DNA of 64,000 nucleotides from Rhizobium sp. TH2 (GCF_024707525.1 NZ_CP062231.1:248001-312000); one strand, 5' to 3'; shown: positions 51,419-61,078, counted from the stretch's first letter. Translations and numbers: made by a program. The notes: generated from the sequence alone by a model not told the origin.

Positions 51419-52882
51419 TTACCAGACCTTCCAGAATGGCTTTTCCTTGGGCTGGCTGTCGGCGGCAGCGACCGGTGGCTGGACAGCCTGTTCGGCCTGA
51501 TCTGCTTTGGCGTCGGCCGGCTTCTTCGCCGCAACAGCCTCGGTCTTGATCGCCTTCTTTTCGTCCGTCTTGGCGGTGCCATCGACGACGACAGGCAAGG
51601 CGTTCGGATCAGCAGTCGTTACTTCGACCGGCGGCGCGGATTTGATCTTGCGCTCCCAGACCTTCCAGAACGGCGCGTCTTCGTCCTGTTCCTCGGCGAC
51701 ATAAGCCTGCATCACGGGCTTGATCGGATTGGGCTCGGGAACCGGGATCCTTGCCTTGGCGAGGCGCTTTTCGAGCTTCTCGTCTTCCTTGCGCTTTTCG
51801 TCCGCGAGCTTCTTGCGGTAGGCGACTTCCGCGACCGAGATATATTCGACGGTCGGCCGGACGCCCTTCTTGATGTCCTCGACCTTCTTTTTCGCTTCGG
51901 AATAGGACGCGACGGCATCCGAGGTCATGGATTTCTTGGCCTGCGCGTCGACCACGACATAATCGGCGTCGTTCGGGATCGCGCGGACCTTGCCCATGCG
52001 CCGGTCGAGGCGCTCCTGCGCCTTGCGGTCCCACTCGGCAGTGTCTTTCCAATCGGCCGAATACTTCGTCGTTGACGCGTTGAAAGCCTGCTCGTAGCTC
52101 TTGGAATAGCTCTGGTAGGCTGCGGTCAGCGCCGGAGGCGTCCCCGAGTTACAGCCGCCGACCTCATTGAACGCGTATTTCTTGCCGCAGACATCGACCA
52201 CCGGTGGGCGGTGGGTGATCTCGAAATGGTCGTAGCCGGTCTTGAGGTTCTTCCAGAATTCGTAATGTTCGGAAGAACGGCGCTTGGCCATGTTCTCCGC
52301 CGTCATGCGGAACGGAAAGGCCTGAATCTGGAAACTCTTCTGGCCGCCCTTGAAGGCATCGCGCGCAAACGCATAGACCTGCAGCACCGCGGCGTCCGAG
52401 ATCGAATAGCAGCCCGAAGAAGAGCAAGCCCCATGGACCATCAGGTTGCGGCCCGAGCGGCCGTAAGCACGGTCGAACTTGTTCGGATAGCCCATGTCGA
52501 ACGACAGATAGTAGCTCGAACTGGGATTCATCTGTGCCGGCGTTATCGTGTAGAAGCCCTCGGGCGCCTGGCGGTCGCCTTCCTTCTTCTTCGGACCAAG
52601 CTGTCCGGACCAGGCGCAGATTGGATAGGTCGCGACGAGCTGGTAGCGATCCTGGGAATTCGCCTTCCAGACTTCCATGACCGCCTCTTCCTTGAAGATG
52701 CGCATCATGATCGGCGACGACATGGAAAGGTTCATCTTGGCGAGCTTGGAGCGCATCTTGGCGGGAAGCGGATGCTCGACGCGGTTCGACACATGCTCGA
52801 TCCCGACGAGCGCATCCTGGGAATTGCAGCTCGCCAGCAAGCCCAGTCCCAGAGCAAATACAAGTCCGTGAGATAACCGCAT
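51419..52882 (-). CDS. YafK-like L,D-transpeptidase lipoprotein with long charged tail
   Basis: A 487-residue envelope protein. Residues 1-19 form a lipoprotein signal with a LLASC lipobox, so it should be anchored in a membrane facing the periplasm. The YkuD/YafK catalytic domain spans about residues 55-200, with MVHGACSSSGCYSI giving His150 and the catalytic Cys158. From about residue 255 a long Lys/Glu-rich, partly coiled tail follows. YafK-type enzymes act on Braun-lipoprotein cross-links or related peptidoglycan bonds. It sits in a conserved block with accA and xerD. Confidence 0.88.
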   Translation of the reverse strand: MRLSHGLVFALGLGLLASCNSQDALVGIEHVSNRVEHPLPAKMRSKLAKMNLSMSSPIMMRIFKEEAVMEVWKANSQDRYQLVATYPICAWSGQLGPKKKEGDRQAPEGFYTITPAQMNPSSSYYLSFDMGYPNKFDRAYGRSGRNLMVHGACSSSGCYSISDAAVLQVYAFARDAFKGGQKSFQIQAFPFRMTAENMAKRRSSEHYEFWKNLKTGYDHFEITHRPPVVDVCGKKYAFNEVGGCNSGTPPALTAAYQSYSKSYEQAFNASTTKYSADWKDTAEWDRKAQERLDRRMGKVRAIPNDADYVVVDAQAKKSMTSDAVASYSEAKKKVEDIKKGVRPTVEYISVAEVAYRKKLADEKRKEDEKLEKRLAKARIPVPEPNPIKPVMQAYVAEEQDEDAPFWKVWERKIKSAPPVEVTTADPNALPVVVDGTAKTDEKKAIKTEAVAAKKPADAKADQAEQAVQPPVAAADSQPKEKPFWKVW

Positions 52883-53078
52883 GCCACCAATGTCCACTAT
52901 GCAAACGCGCGCCCGGAAGCTCTTGCGCGTAATGATACCAAGCGAAACTTATAAGTCAAAATTGGTTACTGGATTGTTCACATCCGGTTAACCACTGCTG
53001 CTCACCTTCATACCGCGCAAACCGCCAAGTCTTTCAAAGGGAAAGATTGTGGCCTAGTTGGGGCGGTATCGTGGCACT

Positions 53079-54026
53079 TCAGAGCTGACGGCCCATTGCG
53101 AGGAACTTTTGCCGTCTTTCTTCGCGCAAGTCCTTGCGGCCCTTCAGTTCGGAGAGCGACGACGCGATGATTTCGCCGGCCGAAGCGATCGCCTTTTCAG
53201 GTGCCCGATGGGCGCCGCCGATCGGCTCGGCGATGATTCCATCGATGACGCCGAGCGACTTCAGGTCCTCCGCCGTGATCTTCATATTCTGCGCCGCTTC
53301 CTTGGCGCGGGTCGAATCGCGCCACAGGATGGAGGCCGCGCCCTCGGGCGAGATCACCGAATAGATCGCGTGTTCGAGCATGTAGACGCGGTTGCCGGTG
53401 GCGATCGCGATGGCGCCGCCGGAGCCGCCTTCGCCGATGATGATCGAGACGATCGGCACTTTGACGCCGAGGCAGGTCTCGGTCGAGCGGGCGATAGCCT
53501 CGGCCTGGCCGCGCTCTTCGGCGCCGATGCCGGGATAGGCGCCGGCGGTATCGACCAGCGTGATGACAGGCAGGCCGAAACGGTCGGCCAGTTCCATGAT
53601 GCGGATCGCCTTGCGGTAACCTTCGGGGCGGGCCGAACCGAAATTGTGGCGGATGCGGCTTTTGGTGTCGGAGCCCTTTTCCTGGCCGATCAGCACAACG
53701 GGCTCGCCGCGGAACCGTGCGAAGCCCGCCTGGATCGCATCGTCGTTGGCGAATTTGCGATCGCCGGCCAGCGGCGTGAACTCGGAAAACAGCTGCGTCT
53801 GGTAATCGATGAAATGCGGACGGTCCGCATGGCGCGCGACCTGGGTCTTCTGCCACGGCGTCAGCTTGGAATAGATATCGGCCATCGCGTCGCGGACGCG
53901 CGTTTCAAGCCGCGCGATCTCGTCCGACGTATCGACGCTTTGGTCCTGCTCGGCGAGCGTCTTGAGCTCGATGATCTTGCCTTCGAGATCGGAGATCGGC
54001 TTTTCGAAATCGAGATAGTTATGCAT
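53079..54026 (-). CDS. accA: Acetyl-CoA carboxylase carboxyltransferase subunit alpha
   Basis: A 315-residue carboxyltransferase alpha subunit, for the first committed step of fatty acid synthesis. Typical segments are [18 protein letters not shown] and the CoA/biotin-binding region with [20 protein letters not shown] and [13 protein letters not shown]. The ATG at 54026 gives the MHNYLDFE start; a GTG two codons upstream is possible. It is followed in the block by the L,D-transpeptidase gene. Confidence 0.97.
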   Translation of the reverse strand: MHNYLDFEKPISDLEGKIIELKTLAEQDQSVDTSDEIARLETRVRDAMADIYSKLTPWQKTQVARHADRPHFIDYQTQLFSEFTPLAGDRKFANDDAIQAGFARFRGEPVVLIGQEKGSDTKSRIRHNFGSARPEGYRKAIRIMELADRFGLPVITLVDTAGAYPGIGAEERGQAEAIARSTETCLGVKVPIVSIIIGEGGSGGAIAIATGNRVYMLEHAIYSVISPEGAASILWRDSTRAKEAAQNMKITAEDLKSLGVIDGIIAEPIGGAHRAPEKAIASAGEIIASSLSELKGRKDLREERRQKFLAMGRQL

Positions 54027-54066
54027 GGTCACCCGTTTCCGGCTTCATTGTCCGCCGCGCGGCATC

Positions 54067-55008
54067 CTATTCCCTGTTTTTTGTGGTTTTTGCAAGGGGG
54101 TGGTGCGTTTCGACCAGTTCACGCAGCTTTTCATCGAGCACATGGGTATAGATCTGCGTGGTGGAAATGTCGGAATGGCCCAGCAGTTCCTGCACCACGC
54201 GCAGATCCGCGCCATTGGCGAGCAGGTGGCTGGCAAATGCGTGGCGGATCACATGCGGCGACAGCGCTGCCGCGCGGATGCCGGCCCGAGTGCCGAGGCT
54301 CTTCAAGTCGCGGGCAAAGACCTGGCGAGGCAGGTAGCCGGTGGCGCTCGAAGCCGGAAAGAGGAAGGCGAATTCCTTGTCGCCATGCACGGCTTTCAGC
54401 TCCGCGCCATAGGCCGCTATGGCCGCTACGGCCGTCTTGGTCAGCGGCACCAGCCGTTCCTTCGAGCCCTTGCCCCTGATGATCAGGAACCGGCCGTTCT
54501 CACCCAGCACGCGGGCAGGGAGCGAGACGAGCTCGGTCACCCGCATGCCGGTGGCGTAGCAGAGTTCGAGCAAAGCGAGCATCCTCAGCCGGTCGAGCCT
54601 GCCCGGTCCCTCGCGGGCGGCCTCCTGTTCGGCCAGCAGCAGCAGCTTGTTGGTGTCCTCCTCGCTCAACGTCTTGGGCAGCGACCGGCCTTTCTTTGGC
54701 GCATCGAGTATGCCCGACGGATCGTCCTCGCGAATATTTTCCGCATAGAGGAATTTGTAGAACTGCCGGATCGCCGAGAGCCGTCGCGCCTGTGACGAAG
54801 CCTTGTAGCCCTCGCGCGCCATGTAACTGAGGAAGGCCTGCAGGTCCGGCGAGCCTGCGGATGTCAGCGATGCGCTGCGGGTCTTCAAAAAGGCCGAGAG
54901 TTCGTCGAGATCCCTCTCATAGGATACAAGCGTATTCTTCGCGGCACCACGTTCGGCGCTCATCATTTCGAGAAAGGCTTCCGCATGGGCGGCGGACAGA
55001 TCGCGCAC
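54067..55008 (-). CDS. xerD: Tyrosine recombinase XerD
   Basis: A 313-residue tyrosine recombinase that resolves chromosome dimers at dif together with XerC. The full catalytic set is present: Arg156 (GMRVTEL), Lys180 (GKGSKER), His252 and Arg255 ([10 protein letters not shown]), His278 ([10 protein letters not shown]) and Tyr287 (IYTH). The N-terminal SAM-like domain ([15 protein letters not shown]) is XerD-like. The GTG at 55008 has a GAGG site seven bases upstream. It lies in the housekeeping block next to accA, not next to an integrated element, which supports XerD rather than an integrase. Confidence 0.95.
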   Translation of the reverse strand: MRDLSAAHAEAFLEMMSAERGAAKNTLVSYERDLDELSAFLKTRSASLTSAGSPDLQAFLSYMAREGYKASSQARRLSAIRQFYKFLYAENIREDDPSGILDAPKKGRSLPKTLSEEDTNKLLLLAEQEAAREGPGRLDRLRMLALLELCYATGMRVTELVSLPARVLGENGRFLIIRGKGSKERLVPLTKTAVAAIAAYGAELKAVHGDKEFAFLFPASSATGYLPRQVFARDLKSLGTRAGIRAAALSPHVIRHAFASHLLANGADLRVVQELLGHSDISTTQIYTHVLDEKLRELVETHHPLAKTTKNRE

Positions 55009-55017
55009 GGCGTCACC

Positions 55018-55170
55018 TCATTGCGGCGGCGGATTGGTCCGCTCGGACGGGATTTCAATCGTTGCGTCGCGCGGTTTCGGCTCCACGAAATAGGCCAGCG
55101 CGAAGAGGATCGCATAGACCACACCTGCTATCAGCGCACACCAGTAGAGAAAGCGGAAAAGCGTGGGCAT
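55018..55170 (-). CDS. Small conserved membrane protein upstream of xerD
   Basis: A 50-residue protein with one membrane helix (RFLYWCALIAGVVYAILFAL) and a charged tail (VEPKPRDATIEIPSERTNPP). The ATG at 55170 is chosen as the compact start (MPTLFRFLYW). The gene ends nine bases before the xerD start on the same strand, so the two are probably co-transcribed. Similar small proteins stand beside xerD in other rhizobia (from memory). Function is unknown. Confidence 0.75.
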   Translation of the reverse strand: MPTLFRFLYWCALIAGVVYAILFALAYFVEPKPRDATIEIPSERTNPPPQ

Positions 55171-55303
55171 TGGCTGGCTGGGTGTTCCTGCGGCGATTCG
55201 ATGAAATGGCCCTGTCATTTATGAGTTGCCGGGCAAGCTTGTGCAAGCGCGAATGCGGCTCGCCACCTTGACGCTTGCGGTTCTTTTACCCATAGGAACT
55301 TGA

Positions 55304-55912
55304 ATGCAATGCGGGAAAGGCTTCATGGAGGGAACCACCATCGGAACCAGTGCTGCGGCCGATCTCGCCCGGCGGGTTCTCGGCAAGCGCAATCTCGTGC
55401 TTGTCGGTCTGATGGGCGCCGGCAAATCGGCGATCGGCAAGCTGGTGGCGTCCGAGATGGGCATCCCCTTCATCGATTCCGACCATGAGATCGAGCGCGT
55501 ATCGCGCATGACCATTCCCGAACTCTTCGAGAAATATGGCGAGCCGGAATTCCGCAAGCTGGAAAACCGGGTGATCACAAGATTGCTCCGCACTGGGCCG
55601 CGCGTGCTTTCGACCGGCGGCGGCGCCTTCATGAATGGCGATACGCGCGCCTCGATCCAGTCAAGCGGCCTGTCGCTTTGGCTTGATGCCGATCTCGAAA
55701 CATTGTGGGAACGGGTGATCAAGCGCGACAACCGGCCGCTCTTGAAGACTGAAAATCCCAGGCAGACGCTGGAGAACCTGATGATCGCGCGCTACCCGAC
55801 CTATGCGCAGGCCGATCTGACGGTCAAATCGCGTGACGAGAAGAAGGACGTGATCGCGTCCGAAGTGATCGGTGCGGTGGCTGCGTTGGCAAATGAGAGT
55901 GGCAATGAGTGA
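55304..55912 (+). CDS. aroK: Shikimate kinase
   Basis: A 202-residue shikimate kinase for step five of the shikimate pathway. The P-loop is GLMGAGKS at residues 35-42. Shikimate-binding and lid residues appear in DSDHEIERVSRM, LSTGGGAFM and NRPLLKTENPRQTL. The ATG at 55304 has an AGGA site six bases upstream; an ATG at 55325 is a close alternative. It overlaps aroB by eight bases, so the two are translationally coupled. Confidence 0.95.
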   Translation: MQCGKGFMEGTTIGTSAAADLARRVLGKRNLVLVGLMGAGKSAIGKLVASEMGIPFIDSDHEIERVSRMTIPELFEKYGEPEFRKLENRVITRLLRTGPRVLSTGGGAFMNGDTRASIQSSGLSLWLDADLETLWERVIKRDNRPLLKTENPRQTLENLMIARYPTYAQADLTVKSRDEKKDVIASEVIGAVAALANESGNE

Positions 55913-57023
55913 ACTGGAAAAGACCGTCCGCGTCGAACTCGGCGACCGGTCCTATGACATATTGATCGGACCGGGGCTGATCGCGCGCGCAGGCAGCGAG
56001 ATTGCAGCACGTCTCAAGGGCAAGCGCATGGCTGTGATCACCGACGATCATGTCGGCGCTCGCTATCTCGAGCCGCTCACCGCGAGCCTCGGCGAAGCCG
56101 GCATATCGGTGTTCCCGCTGACGCTGCCGGCGGGCGAGAAGACCAAGAGCTTCGATCCGCTGATCAAGGCCTGCGACCATGTGCTGGAAGCCAAGATCGA
56201 GCGCAACGATGCGGTGATCGCGCTGGGTGGCGGCGTCATCGGCGATCTCACCGGATTTGCGGCGGGCATCGTGCGGCGCGGCACGCGTTTCATCCAGATC
56301 CCGACCTCGCTGCTGGCGCAGGTCGATTCCTCGGTCGGCGGCAAGACCGGCATCAATTCCCGCCATGGCAAGAACCTGATCGGCGTGTTCCATCAGCCCG
56401 ACCTCGTGCTGGCGGATACCGACGTGCTCGATACGCTCTCCCCGCGCGAGTTCCGCGCCGGCTATGCCGAGGTCGCCAAATACGGCCTGATTGACAAGCC
56501 GGATTTCTTCGAATGGCTGGAGAAGAACTGGCGCGCGGTGTTCGAAGGCGGCGCGGCCCGGATCGAGGCGATCGCGATTTCCTGCCAGGCCAAGGCCGAT
56601 GTGGTTGCCGAGGACGAACGCGAGAACGGTCGCCGAGCGCTGCTCAATCTCGGCCATACATTCGGCCACGCGTTGGAAGCCGCGACCCAATATGATTCGG
56701 CTCGGCTTGTGCATGGCGAGGGCGTGTCGATCGGCATGGTGCTGGCGCATCAGTTCTCGGCGCGGATGAACCTCGCAAGCCCCGATCTCGGCCGCCGCGT
56801 GGAAAAGCATCTGCGCGAGGTCGGCCTGCCGGTCACCATGGGCGAGATACCGGGCGGATTGCCGCCGGCCGAGGTGCTGCTCGAAGCCATCACCCAGGAC
56901 AAAAAGGTGAAGGGCGGCAAGCTGACCTTCATCCTGACGCGCGGCCTCGGCCAGTCCTTCGTCGCCGACGATGTGCCTGCCTCAGAAGTCTTGTCGTTCC
57001 TCCGGGAAAAGCTGGAGGGCTAG
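55905..57023 (+). CDS. aroB: 3-dehydroquinate synthase
   Basis: A 372-residue dehydroquinate synthase for step two of the shikimate pathway, requiring NAD and a divalent metal. The GGGVIGDLTGFAAG motif, the TSLLAQVDSSVGGKTGIN segment, the AEVAKYGLI segment and the metal-binding histidines in LNLGHTFGHALE and HGEGVSIGM are all present. The ATG at 55905 lies inside the end of aroK. The corC-like gene follows after four bases. Confidence 0.97.
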   Translation: MSELEKTVRVELGDRSYDILIGPGLIARAGSEIAARLKGKRMAVITDDHVGARYLEPLTASLGEAGISVFPLTLPAGEKTKSFDPLIKACDHVLEAKIERNDAVIALGGGVIGDLTGFAAGIVRRGTRFIQIPTSLLAQVDSSVGGKTGINSRHGKNLIGVFHQPDLVLADTDVLDTLSPREFRAGYAEVAKYGLIDKPDFFEWLEKNWRAVFEGGAARIEAIAISCQAKADVVAEDERENGRRALLNLGHTFGHALEAATQYDSARLVHGEGVSIGMVLAHQFSARMNLASPDLGRRVEKHLREVGLPVTMGEIPGGLPPAEVLLEAITQDKKVKGGKLTFILTRGLGQSFVADDVPASEVLSFLREKLEG

Positions 57024-57027
57024 GCGC

Positions 57028-57888
57028 ATGAACTGGCTCGCGCGCTTTGCCGCATGGCTTGGTCGCCTCGCCGGCAACGGACAGACCGAGCCGCGCCGTC
57101 TGGGCAATGGCGGCGATGCCCAGGCCAACGCGCCGCGAGACAACAACGGCAACGGCTCGTCGCGGGAGCGCGACAGCTGGCAGGAACTCGACGAGCGCGA
57201 GATCTCCGACGTCATGATCCATCGTACTGTGATGAAGGCGATCAATGCCGACGATCCGCCCGAGGTCGCGGTCCGGACGATCCTCGACAGCGCATTCACG
57301 CGCATGCCGGTGTGGAAAGACGAGACCGATAATATCGTCGGCATCATCCACGCCAAGGATATCCTGCGCGCCCTGACCGTGCCGGGTAGCACGCCCGAAA
57401 TGCTCGACATCATGAAGATCGCCGACCGGCCTTGGTTCGTGCCGGATACGACCAGCATGAAGGACCAGCTCGCGGCGTTCCTCCACCGCAACACCCATTT
57501 CGCCGTCGTCGTCGACGAATATGGCGAGGTGCAGGGCATGATCACCATGCAGGACATTCTCGAGGAAGTGCTGGGCGACATCTCCGATGAACATCAGCCG
57601 GACCTCTCCGGCGTGCGGCGCGAGGCCGATGGTTCTGTGGTGGTCGATGGCGCGGTGTCGATCCGCGACCTCAACCGCGCGCTCGGCTGGGCGTTGCCCG
57701 ACGAAGACGCCACGACGATCGCCGGGCTGGTGATCTACGAAAGCCGGTCGATCCCCGAGGAGCGATCGTCGTTCACCTTCCACGGCAAGCGTTTCATCGT
57801 GATGAAGCGGGTGAAGAACCGGATCACGCGGTTGAGGATCAGGCCGGCGGACGAGGTGCTGGCGCTGACTGCGCCGGCGCGGGCCTGA
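57028..57888 (+). CDS. HlyC/CorC-family CBS-domain protein
   Basis: A 286-residue protein of the CorC/TlyC family. It has a short Gly/Asn-rich N-terminal region, two CBS domains (about residues 70-190) and a CorC_HlyC transporter-associated domain (from about 205). It lacks the DUF21 membrane domain, so it is cytosolic or peripheral. Such proteins are linked to magnesium and cobalt homeostasis, but the direct role is unclear. It starts four bases after the aroB stop, in the same operon. Confidence 0.9.
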   Translation: MNWLARFAAWLGRLAGNGQTEPRRLGNGGDAQANAPRDNNGNGSSRERDSWQELDEREISDVMIHRTVMKAINADDPPEVAVRTILDSAFTRMPVWKDETDNIVGIIHAKDILRALTVPGSTPEMLDIMKIADRPWFVPDTTSMKDQLAAFLHRNTHFAVVVDEYGEVQGMITMQDILEEVLGDISDEHQPDLSGVRREADGSVVVDGAVSIRDLNRALGWALPDEDATTIAGLVIYESRSIPEERSSFTFHGKRFIVMKRVKNRITRLRIRPADEVLALTAPARA

Positions 57889-57905
57889 ATACCAAAGCCC
57901 GCGCC
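57876..57905 (+). terminator. Hairpin at the end of the aroK operon
   Basis: A perfect 9-bp stem, GGCGCGGGC / GCCCGCGCC, with a 12-base loop that includes the stop codon of the corC-like gene. It lacks a T-run, so terminator function is possible but not certain. Confidence 0.45.
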
Positions 57906-57962
57906 AATCTTCCAAATGGAAGCAGCTTTGCCCCCACGATGACGCCTGATCTCTCGCCGCCA

Positions 57963-58451
57963 CTATTCCAGAACAACGATGGCCTCGACCTCGAAGAGCA
58001 TCGGGTCGATCGCAAGCTTGGGGACGGGAACCAGGGTCTGCGCCGGCAGCGTGTCGCCGAACATTTCCTTGACCTCCTGGGTCAGCACCCCAAGCTTGGA
58101 CATGTCGTGATCGACCACGAAGATCGTTAGCTTGGCAACTTGATCCGGCTTGGCACCGAGCCCATCCAGCGCGGCGCGTAGGTTCGCATAGGCCTGCTTC
58201 ACCTGCACGGCGAAGTCCGGCGACAGGGCGCCGGTGCTGTCCTGGCCGCCTTGTCCGGAGATATAGGCCACCCGGGCTCCGGCAGGCACGATCACCGCCG
58301 TGCTGTAGCCATTCGGCGTCGGGTCATAGAGGTTTTTTGGATTGACGATGGTCAGCTTGCGATCGTTCTCGTTCGCCGTTGTCTGGGTGGAAACGCCCGT
58401 GGTCATGATGATTAGCCCTCCGATAAGCAGATGCCTGATTGCGCGTGACAT
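57963..58451 (-). CDS. Periplasmic RidA-like protein lacking the catalytic arginine
   Basis: A 162-residue protein with a signal peptide (residues 1 to about 27, LLIGGLIIMTTGVSTQTTA) and a YjgF/YER057c/UK114 (RidA) domain. Canonical RidA imine deaminases have an arginine in the PARSxVxV segment. Here the equivalent is PAQTLVPV, with Gln138, so the standard deaminase chemistry is unlikely. Export is also atypical. It is divergent from a TetR gene, with a large shared operator palindrome, suggesting that TetR controls it. Confidence 0.85.
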   Translation of the reverse strand: MSRAIRHLLIGGLIIMTTGVSTQTTANENDRKLTIVNPKNLYDPTPNGYSTAVIVPAGARVAYISGQGGQDSTGALSPDFAVQVKQAYANLRAALDGLGAKPDQVAKLTIFVVDHDMSKLGVLTQEVKEMFGDTLPAQTLVPVPKLAIDPMLFEVEAIVVLE

Positions 58452-58530
58452 GATTTTCTCCTGGCTCTGAGAACTGCGAGTAATCGACGCTCGCGGCCTG
58501 CAGGATTGAACTTCAGTTTATTGCCGTTAT

Positions 58531-58584
58531 GATTGACTCGTACGACGTACGATTTAATCGCATCGTACGTCGTACGAGTCAATC
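58531..58584. promoter_or_regulatory. Double TetR operator as a 23-bp perfect inverted repeat
   Basis: Two arms, 58531-58553 and 58562-58584, are perfect reverse complements separated by 8 bases. Each arm contains TCGTACGACGTACGA or its complement, itself a 7+1+7 dyad. Two TetR dimers could therefore bind in mirror arrangement. The element lies 80 bases upstream of the RidA-like gene and 63 upstream of tetR. Confidence 0.75.
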
Positions 58585-58647
58585 GCTCAATATCGACATT
58601 TCGATATTGCCAGCTTAAATCGACGCTCTGGTCAGCAAGGAAAACGG

Positions 58648-59334
58648 ATGGCAGCCAAACGTAGCGACGCCGAGGGCAAACGGCCTCAGCGGAAAGATAT
58701 GTCACCACAATCCTCGCAGGAACCGCCCCTCTCGCTGGAGCGGATCGTGGCGACAGCGATAGAGTTGCTGGACGCCCTAGGGATCGACGGATTGAAGATG
58801 CGGCGGCTGGCCGATCGCCTCGGCGCGGGCGCGATGAGCCTCTATTGGCACGTCGATAACAAGGACGAGGTTTTCGATCTGGCCCTCGACTCGGTGCTCG
58901 AATATCGCGCGCCGGCGCAAGGCGCTGAGGCTAGAGATTGGCGCGGGGACGTCGTTCATATGATCGAGGACTGGCGCGCCAGCATGCTGCGGCATCCCTG
59001 GTCGGTATCGCTGTTGCCGCGCCGGTCGCTCGGCCCGAACATTCTCATTCGCCTGGAACTATTGAGCAAGACACTGTCCGGCGCCGGCGTAGCGGACGCG
59101 GATTTGAACGTTGCGATATGGTCGCTCTGGAATTATGTGATCGGCGCCACCATCACCCGCGCCAGCTTCGACCTCTCGGACGACGACCAGGCCGCGGCCC
59201 AGGAGCGCCTTACGCGCCTGTGCGAACACTACCCGACGATCGAGCGCTCTCGCCTGCTGTTGGACAATGATTGGGATGGTGCTTTCAGGAAGGGCCTCGA
59301 CTTCCTGCTCGATGGTCTCGCGCCGAAACAGTGA
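58648..59334 (+). CDS. TetR-family regulator (TetR_C type)
   Basis: A 228-residue TetR repressor. The HTH (ALGIDGLKMRRLADRLGAGA then MSLYWHVDNKDEVFDL) is at residues about 45-80. The C-terminal domain resembles the tetracycline-repressor type ligand domain. Starts at 58648 or at the internal ATG 18 codons later are possible. It is divergent from the RidA-like gene and probably binds the palindrome between them. Confidence 0.9.
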   Translation: MAAKRSDAEGKRPQRKDMSPQSSQEPPLSLERIVATAIELLDALGIDGLKMRRLADRLGAGAMSLYWHVDNKDEVFDLALDSVLEYRAPAQGAEARDWRGDVVHMIEDWRASMLRHPWSVSLLPRRSLGPNILIRLELLSKTLSGAGVADADLNVAIWSLWNYVIGATITRASFDLSDDDQAAAQERLTRLCEHYPTIERSRLLLDNDWDGAFRKGLDFLLDGLAPKQ

Positions 59335-59453
59335 GCATCCGCCACGTGCCTTCCACGGCAAGGGGCAGATTCGTGCCCCAAAAGCGGTCATCAGTGAGCA
59401 GGTAATCTATCATTATGGAATGGCACCAGAGGGCTGTCTGATTTACGCCAGAC

Positions 59454-59987
59454 TTACTCTAGCTGCTCGGGAAGCCTGTAGACTTCAATCTCACGCCCGC
59501 AGGTTGGATCGATAGTCTCGCGGTCAAAAACCATGCCTAGCTTTTGCATGATACGCACCGAAGCCCTATTCCCAATTTGGCAAATGCTTACAATGTCTGA
59601 GATACCCAATTCAGTAACGCCGAACGATAGGGCGGCGGCAGCAGCTTCGCTCGCATGGCCTTTGCCCCAGGACGGCCTTGAAAACCTCCAGCCAATTTCG
59701 ATTGAAGGCAGTATCTCGGGCAAAAAATCGGGCCTAGACAAGCCCGTAAAGCCTATCAAATCGCCTGTTCGCTTTTCTTCAACGGCAAACAAGCCGTAGC
59801 CCTTTTCGTCCCATTCTCTTTCAAACGACGCAATGGATCGCCCTGCTTGTTCAGCGGTTCGAGTCGAGCCGTTGCCGATGAATTGCATCACGTAGGGGTC
59901 GCTGCACAGTTCTGCAAAGGGAGCGTGATCCTCGCGCTTCCATCGCCTTAGGCGCAGTCGCTCGGTGTCAATTTTCTGATGTATCAT
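59454..59987 (-). CDS. GNAT-family N-acetyltransferase (RimJ/RimL type)
   Basis: A 177-residue acetyltransferase of the GNAT superfamily. It begins with the RimJ/RimL-like TERLRLRRWKREDHAPFAEL, has an acetyl-CoA loop region PSWGKGHASEAAAAALSFG and the SICQIGNRASVRIMQKLGM segment that closes the fold. Substrates may be protein N-termini or small amines; this cannot be decided. It is monocistronic, with gaps of more than 100 bases on both sides. Confidence 0.9.
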   Translation of the reverse strand: MIHQKIDTERLRLRRWKREDHAPFAELCSDPYVMQFIGNGSTRTAEQAGRSIASFEREWDEKGYGLFAVEEKRTGDLIGFTGLSRPDFLPEILPSIEIGWRFSRPSWGKGHASEAAAAALSFGVTELGISDIVSICQIGNRASVRIMQKLGMVFDRETIDPTCGREIEVYRLPEQLE

Positions 59988-60135
59988 TCTATGGTCGCGT
60001 TTGGCAGAGCTGGCGCATATCTCAAGATTTTTGCACCATCGTGACGTGCAAGCAAATTGAGTTTAGCTGGATAGTGCAAACTCAGCCCGCTTTGGGCCAA
60101 GACCTGTCGAACTGAGTGTTGGAGAAGGGTCTCTC

Positions 60136-61020
60136 TTACCCCTTCTGCCGATCCTTCAGCTCCAGAAACAGCCCCGCGTGATCCAGATCCGCCCCACCCA
60201 ACTCATGCACAAACCGATGATAACGCGCCTGCTGCAACTCCGCCTGCGGCAGCGCCAGCCCGAGGCTCTCGGCCTCCTCGCGCAAGTTATTTAAATCCTT
60301 CAACTGCAGTGCCGAACGCCCGCCGGGCACGAAATCGCCGTCGGCCATGCGCTTGCCGTGCTGCTGCAGGATGATCGAATCGGCAAAGCCGCCCTTCAGC
60401 GCCTCGCGCAGCCGGTTCATGTCGGCGCCGGCCGATTGCATCAGCAGCATCGCTTCGGCGACGATGCCGATGGTGGTGGCGACGATGCCCTGGTTGGCGA
60501 GCTTGGCGAGTTGGCCGGTGCCGGGTGGGCCGACCAGCGTGGGGCGGCCCATTACCGAAAGCGCCGCCTTAGCCGTCTCAAAAGCGTCTTCCTCGCCGCC
60601 GGCCATGATCGCCAGCGTGCCGTCGGTCGCACCCTTGGTGCCGCCGGAAACCGGTGCGTCTAATGCGCTTACTCCCTTCGCCTTGAGTAGGTCGAAATGC
60701 GTACGCGCCTCACGCGGCTTGATCGAGCTCATATCGACCAGGATCGCGCCCGGCTTCATCGCATCGGCCACGCCGCCATCGAGCAGCGCACGCACCGCGC
60801 TGCCGTCGGACACCATGGTGATGACGATATCGGCATTCCGCACAGCGTCCGCCGCAGAAGCCGCGACGGTGGCGCCATCGGTCTTCAGCGCCTCCGCCTT
60901 GTCGGCCGAACGGTTCCAAGCGGTAACCGAAAAGCCTGCCTTGAGGAGGTTGCGCGCCATCGGTGCGCCCATCAATCCGGTTCCGAGAAAGGCGATCTGC
61001 TGCATGCGGGGAAGGTCCAT
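60136..61020 (-). CDS. Beta-hydroxyacid dehydrogenase (3-hydroxyisobutyrate dehydrogenase-like)
   Basis: A 294-residue NAD(P)-dependent dehydrogenase of the beta-hydroxyacid family. The NAD site is IAFLGTGLMGAPMARNLL, the substrate loop is DAPVSGGTKGATDGTL and the catalytic lysine lies in LAKLANQG. Members oxidise 3-hydroxyisobutyrate, tartronate semialdehyde or related acids. Starts at MDLPRM (61020) and MQQIAF (61005) are both possible, and neither has a clear ribosome binding site. It is divergent from a TetR gene. Confidence 0.88.
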   Translation of the reverse strand: MDLPRMQQIAFLGTGLMGAPMARNLLKAGFSVTAWNRSADKAEALKTDGATVAASAADAVRNADIVITMVSDGSAVRALLDGGVADAMKPGAILVDMSSIKPREARTHFDLLKAKGVSALDAPVSGGTKGATDGTLAIMAGGEEDAFETAKAALSVMGRPTLVGPPGTGQLAKLANQGIVATTIGIVAEAMLLMQSAGADMNRLREALKGGFADSIILQQHGKRMADGDFVPGGRSALQLKDLNNLREEAESLGLALPQAELQQARYHRFVHELGGADLDHAGLFLELKDRQKG

Positions 61021-61078
61021 GTTGGAGGGGACTGACCTATAGCAATCCCTTCCCTTATCCACAACGGCGGCGCCTATT

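Noticed and set aside
54067-55008. XerD as a mobile-element integrase
   Set aside because: It lies in the conserved accA-xerD-aroK block, has the XerD pattern, and has no att-like repeats or cargo nearby.
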